Shown piece by piece: positions 63,218 to 64,000 of a stretch of 64,000 bases of DNA. Position 1 is the stretch's first letter, and each line of letters opens with the position of its first letter. Source of the stretch: Methanoregula sp. (GTDB lineage: Archaea > Halobacteriota > Methanomicrobia > Methanomicrobiales > Methanospirillaceae); NCBI GenBank assembly GCA_041645435.1, contig JBAZQB010000004.1, positions 62,001 to 126,000 on the forward strand, read 5' to 3'. The translations under genes and the position numbers were made by a program. The notes beneath the pieces were generated by a model. It worked only from the letters and a program-made list of their open reading frames with translations. It ran no database searches and was not told where the DNA came from.

Positions 63218-63976
63218 TCACCCGATATAACTTAGCTCTTCATCTTTCTGCATCTTCTCGCCTTCAACAAGACCCTCGATGACCTTCTCCATCTCGGTAG
63301 CCCGGTCATTGAGTTTTGTGGGGTCGACAGGGACATCGATCAGTTTCGAGAGCACGCCCAGCACGTTTGCCGCACTCATCGGGTCAACGAGATACCCGCT
63401 CGTCTCGCCCATCAGGCAGACTGCATCGATACCCCGCTGGGCAGAGAGCCCGAGCATAAGGCCGGCAGCCCCGATAATCCCGCCTCCGGGTTCATCCCGG
63501 TTGAACGTGACACCGGCTTCTTCAAGTTCCGGGCGGAGTTCCGCACGGTTGACAGCACCCAGGACCCGGGGCTCGTTCACGAGATGCCCGACCCCAAAAC
63601 CCCCGAGCGTGTAGATGCGTTTTACCTTGAGCGTTTCAGCAATATCGCAGTACTGGTCGGCAAGGATATAGTGCCCTTCGTTTGACGTGCTCTGGTGATC
63701 GCCTACGAGAAAGATAATGTCATGGCCTTCAGATGCATACAGGAAAAGCTCGTTTCTCGCCAGCCGGGCAAGGCCATTTTCGTCAAGAAGCACCTGCGGG
63801 GGAAAATAGATCGAGTGAATCTCACCGATCTTCTCGGCCTTGAGCATGTGGATCATGTACTCGGCCACCAGCTTGCCAACCTGACCTATGCCGGGCAGGC
63901 CTTCGATAAGGATTGGTTCGACCGGGTGCTTGTCCTTGAAACTCTCAAGATAACTGACCGTGATGTCCTCAATCAT
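63218..63976 (-). CDS. PAC2-family proteasome assembly chaperone homologue (copy 2)
   Basis: 252 residues. PAC2 motifs: EPILIEGLPGIGQVGKLVAE, FPPQVLLDENGLARLARNEL, and AAGLMLGLSAQRGIDAVCLM with GETSGYLVDPMSAANVLGVL. Acts in assembly or capping of the proteasome by homology. The ATG is 24 bases from the window end; the rest of its upstream region is missing. Confidence 0.93.
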   Translation of the reverse strand: MIEDITVSYLESFKDKHPVEPILIEGLPGIGQVGKLVAEYMIHMLKAEKIGEIHSIYFPPQVLLDENGLARLARNELFLYASEGHDIIFLVGDHQSTSNEGHYILADQYCDIAETLKVKRIYTLGGFGVGHLVNEPRVLGAVNRAELRPELEEAGVTFNRDEPGGGIIGAAGLMLGLSAQRGIDAVCLMGETSGYLVDPMSAANVLGVLSKLIDVPVDPTKLNDRATEMEKVIEGLVEGEKMQKDEELSYIG

Positions 63977-64000
63977 GTTTTGCCAGCCTACGGTACTTGC

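Overview
The window is a piece of a methanogenic archaeal chromosome, most likely from the Methanomicrobiales (Methanoregula-like). The evidence is split RNA polymerase genes (rpoH, rpoB2, rpoB1, rpoA1, rpoA2) followed by L30e and an archaeal NusA, archaeal LeuRS, a PIN-ATPase-KH protein, PAC2, DUF473 and DUF4013 proteins, geranylgeranyl reductase, endonuclease Q, TATA-type promoters and Thr/Pro-rich lipoproteins. The genus is an inference from gene content; no rRNA gene is present.

Layout. 1-8.4 kb: a type IV pilus or secretion region (TadC/FlaJ-like fragment, GspE/VirB11-type ATPase, prepilin peptidase) interleaved with a MinD-family ATPase, a receiver-PAS regulator and two unnamed proteins, ending in hisI. 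8.4-14.4 kb: a low-density stretch with an inverted-repeat miniature element, a DUF4013 membrane protein, three lipoproteins and small unknown proteins. 14.6-19.4 kb: corA, then an accessory island with MNT/HEPN, HicB-like and VapBC-like toxin-antitoxin genes, G-rich repeats and an AT-rich two-gene unit (TIR-like protein plus a one-helix membrane protein). 19.5-24.5 kb: PINA-like ATPase with a structured leader, then leuS. 25-34.3 kb: TPR protein, beta-propeller, zinc-ribbon proteins, PAC2, DUF473 and a PEGA/IPT surface protein. 34.5-42.7 kb: tRNA-Arg and the RNA polymerase operon on the minus strand. 43-46.3 kb: tRNA-Lys, a roadblock/two-receiver operon, a second MinD with a small membrane partner, and tRNA-Pro. 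46.3-56.6 kb: housekeeping genes (DUF89, NfeD/SPFH, M50 protease, RNase HII, TrkA, ferredoxin plus geranylgeranyl reductase, EndoQ, hexuloisomerase, acylphosphatase). 56.7-64 kb: a second accessory zone with an AAA/DUF4143 ATPase, a degraded toxin-like gene with two downstream candidate immunity genes, a second MNT/HEPN pair, a peroxiredoxin, an AT-rich M48-like peptidase and a second PAC2 protein.

Main points for follow-up: (i) a family of about 250-bp non-autonomous elements with 16-bp terminal inverted repeats and, in two copies, perfect 8-bp target duplications; (ii) the compositionally foreign TIR-like plus transmembrane pair at 18.6-19.4 kb, a candidate two-gene defence unit; (iii) the orphan toxin-like cassette at 58.8-61 kb; (iv) a non-AUG start for rpoB2 that standard gene calling would miss; (v) a 30-bp perfect palindrome at 47.4 kb; (vi) a VapC-like protein whose first catalytic Asp is Ala.
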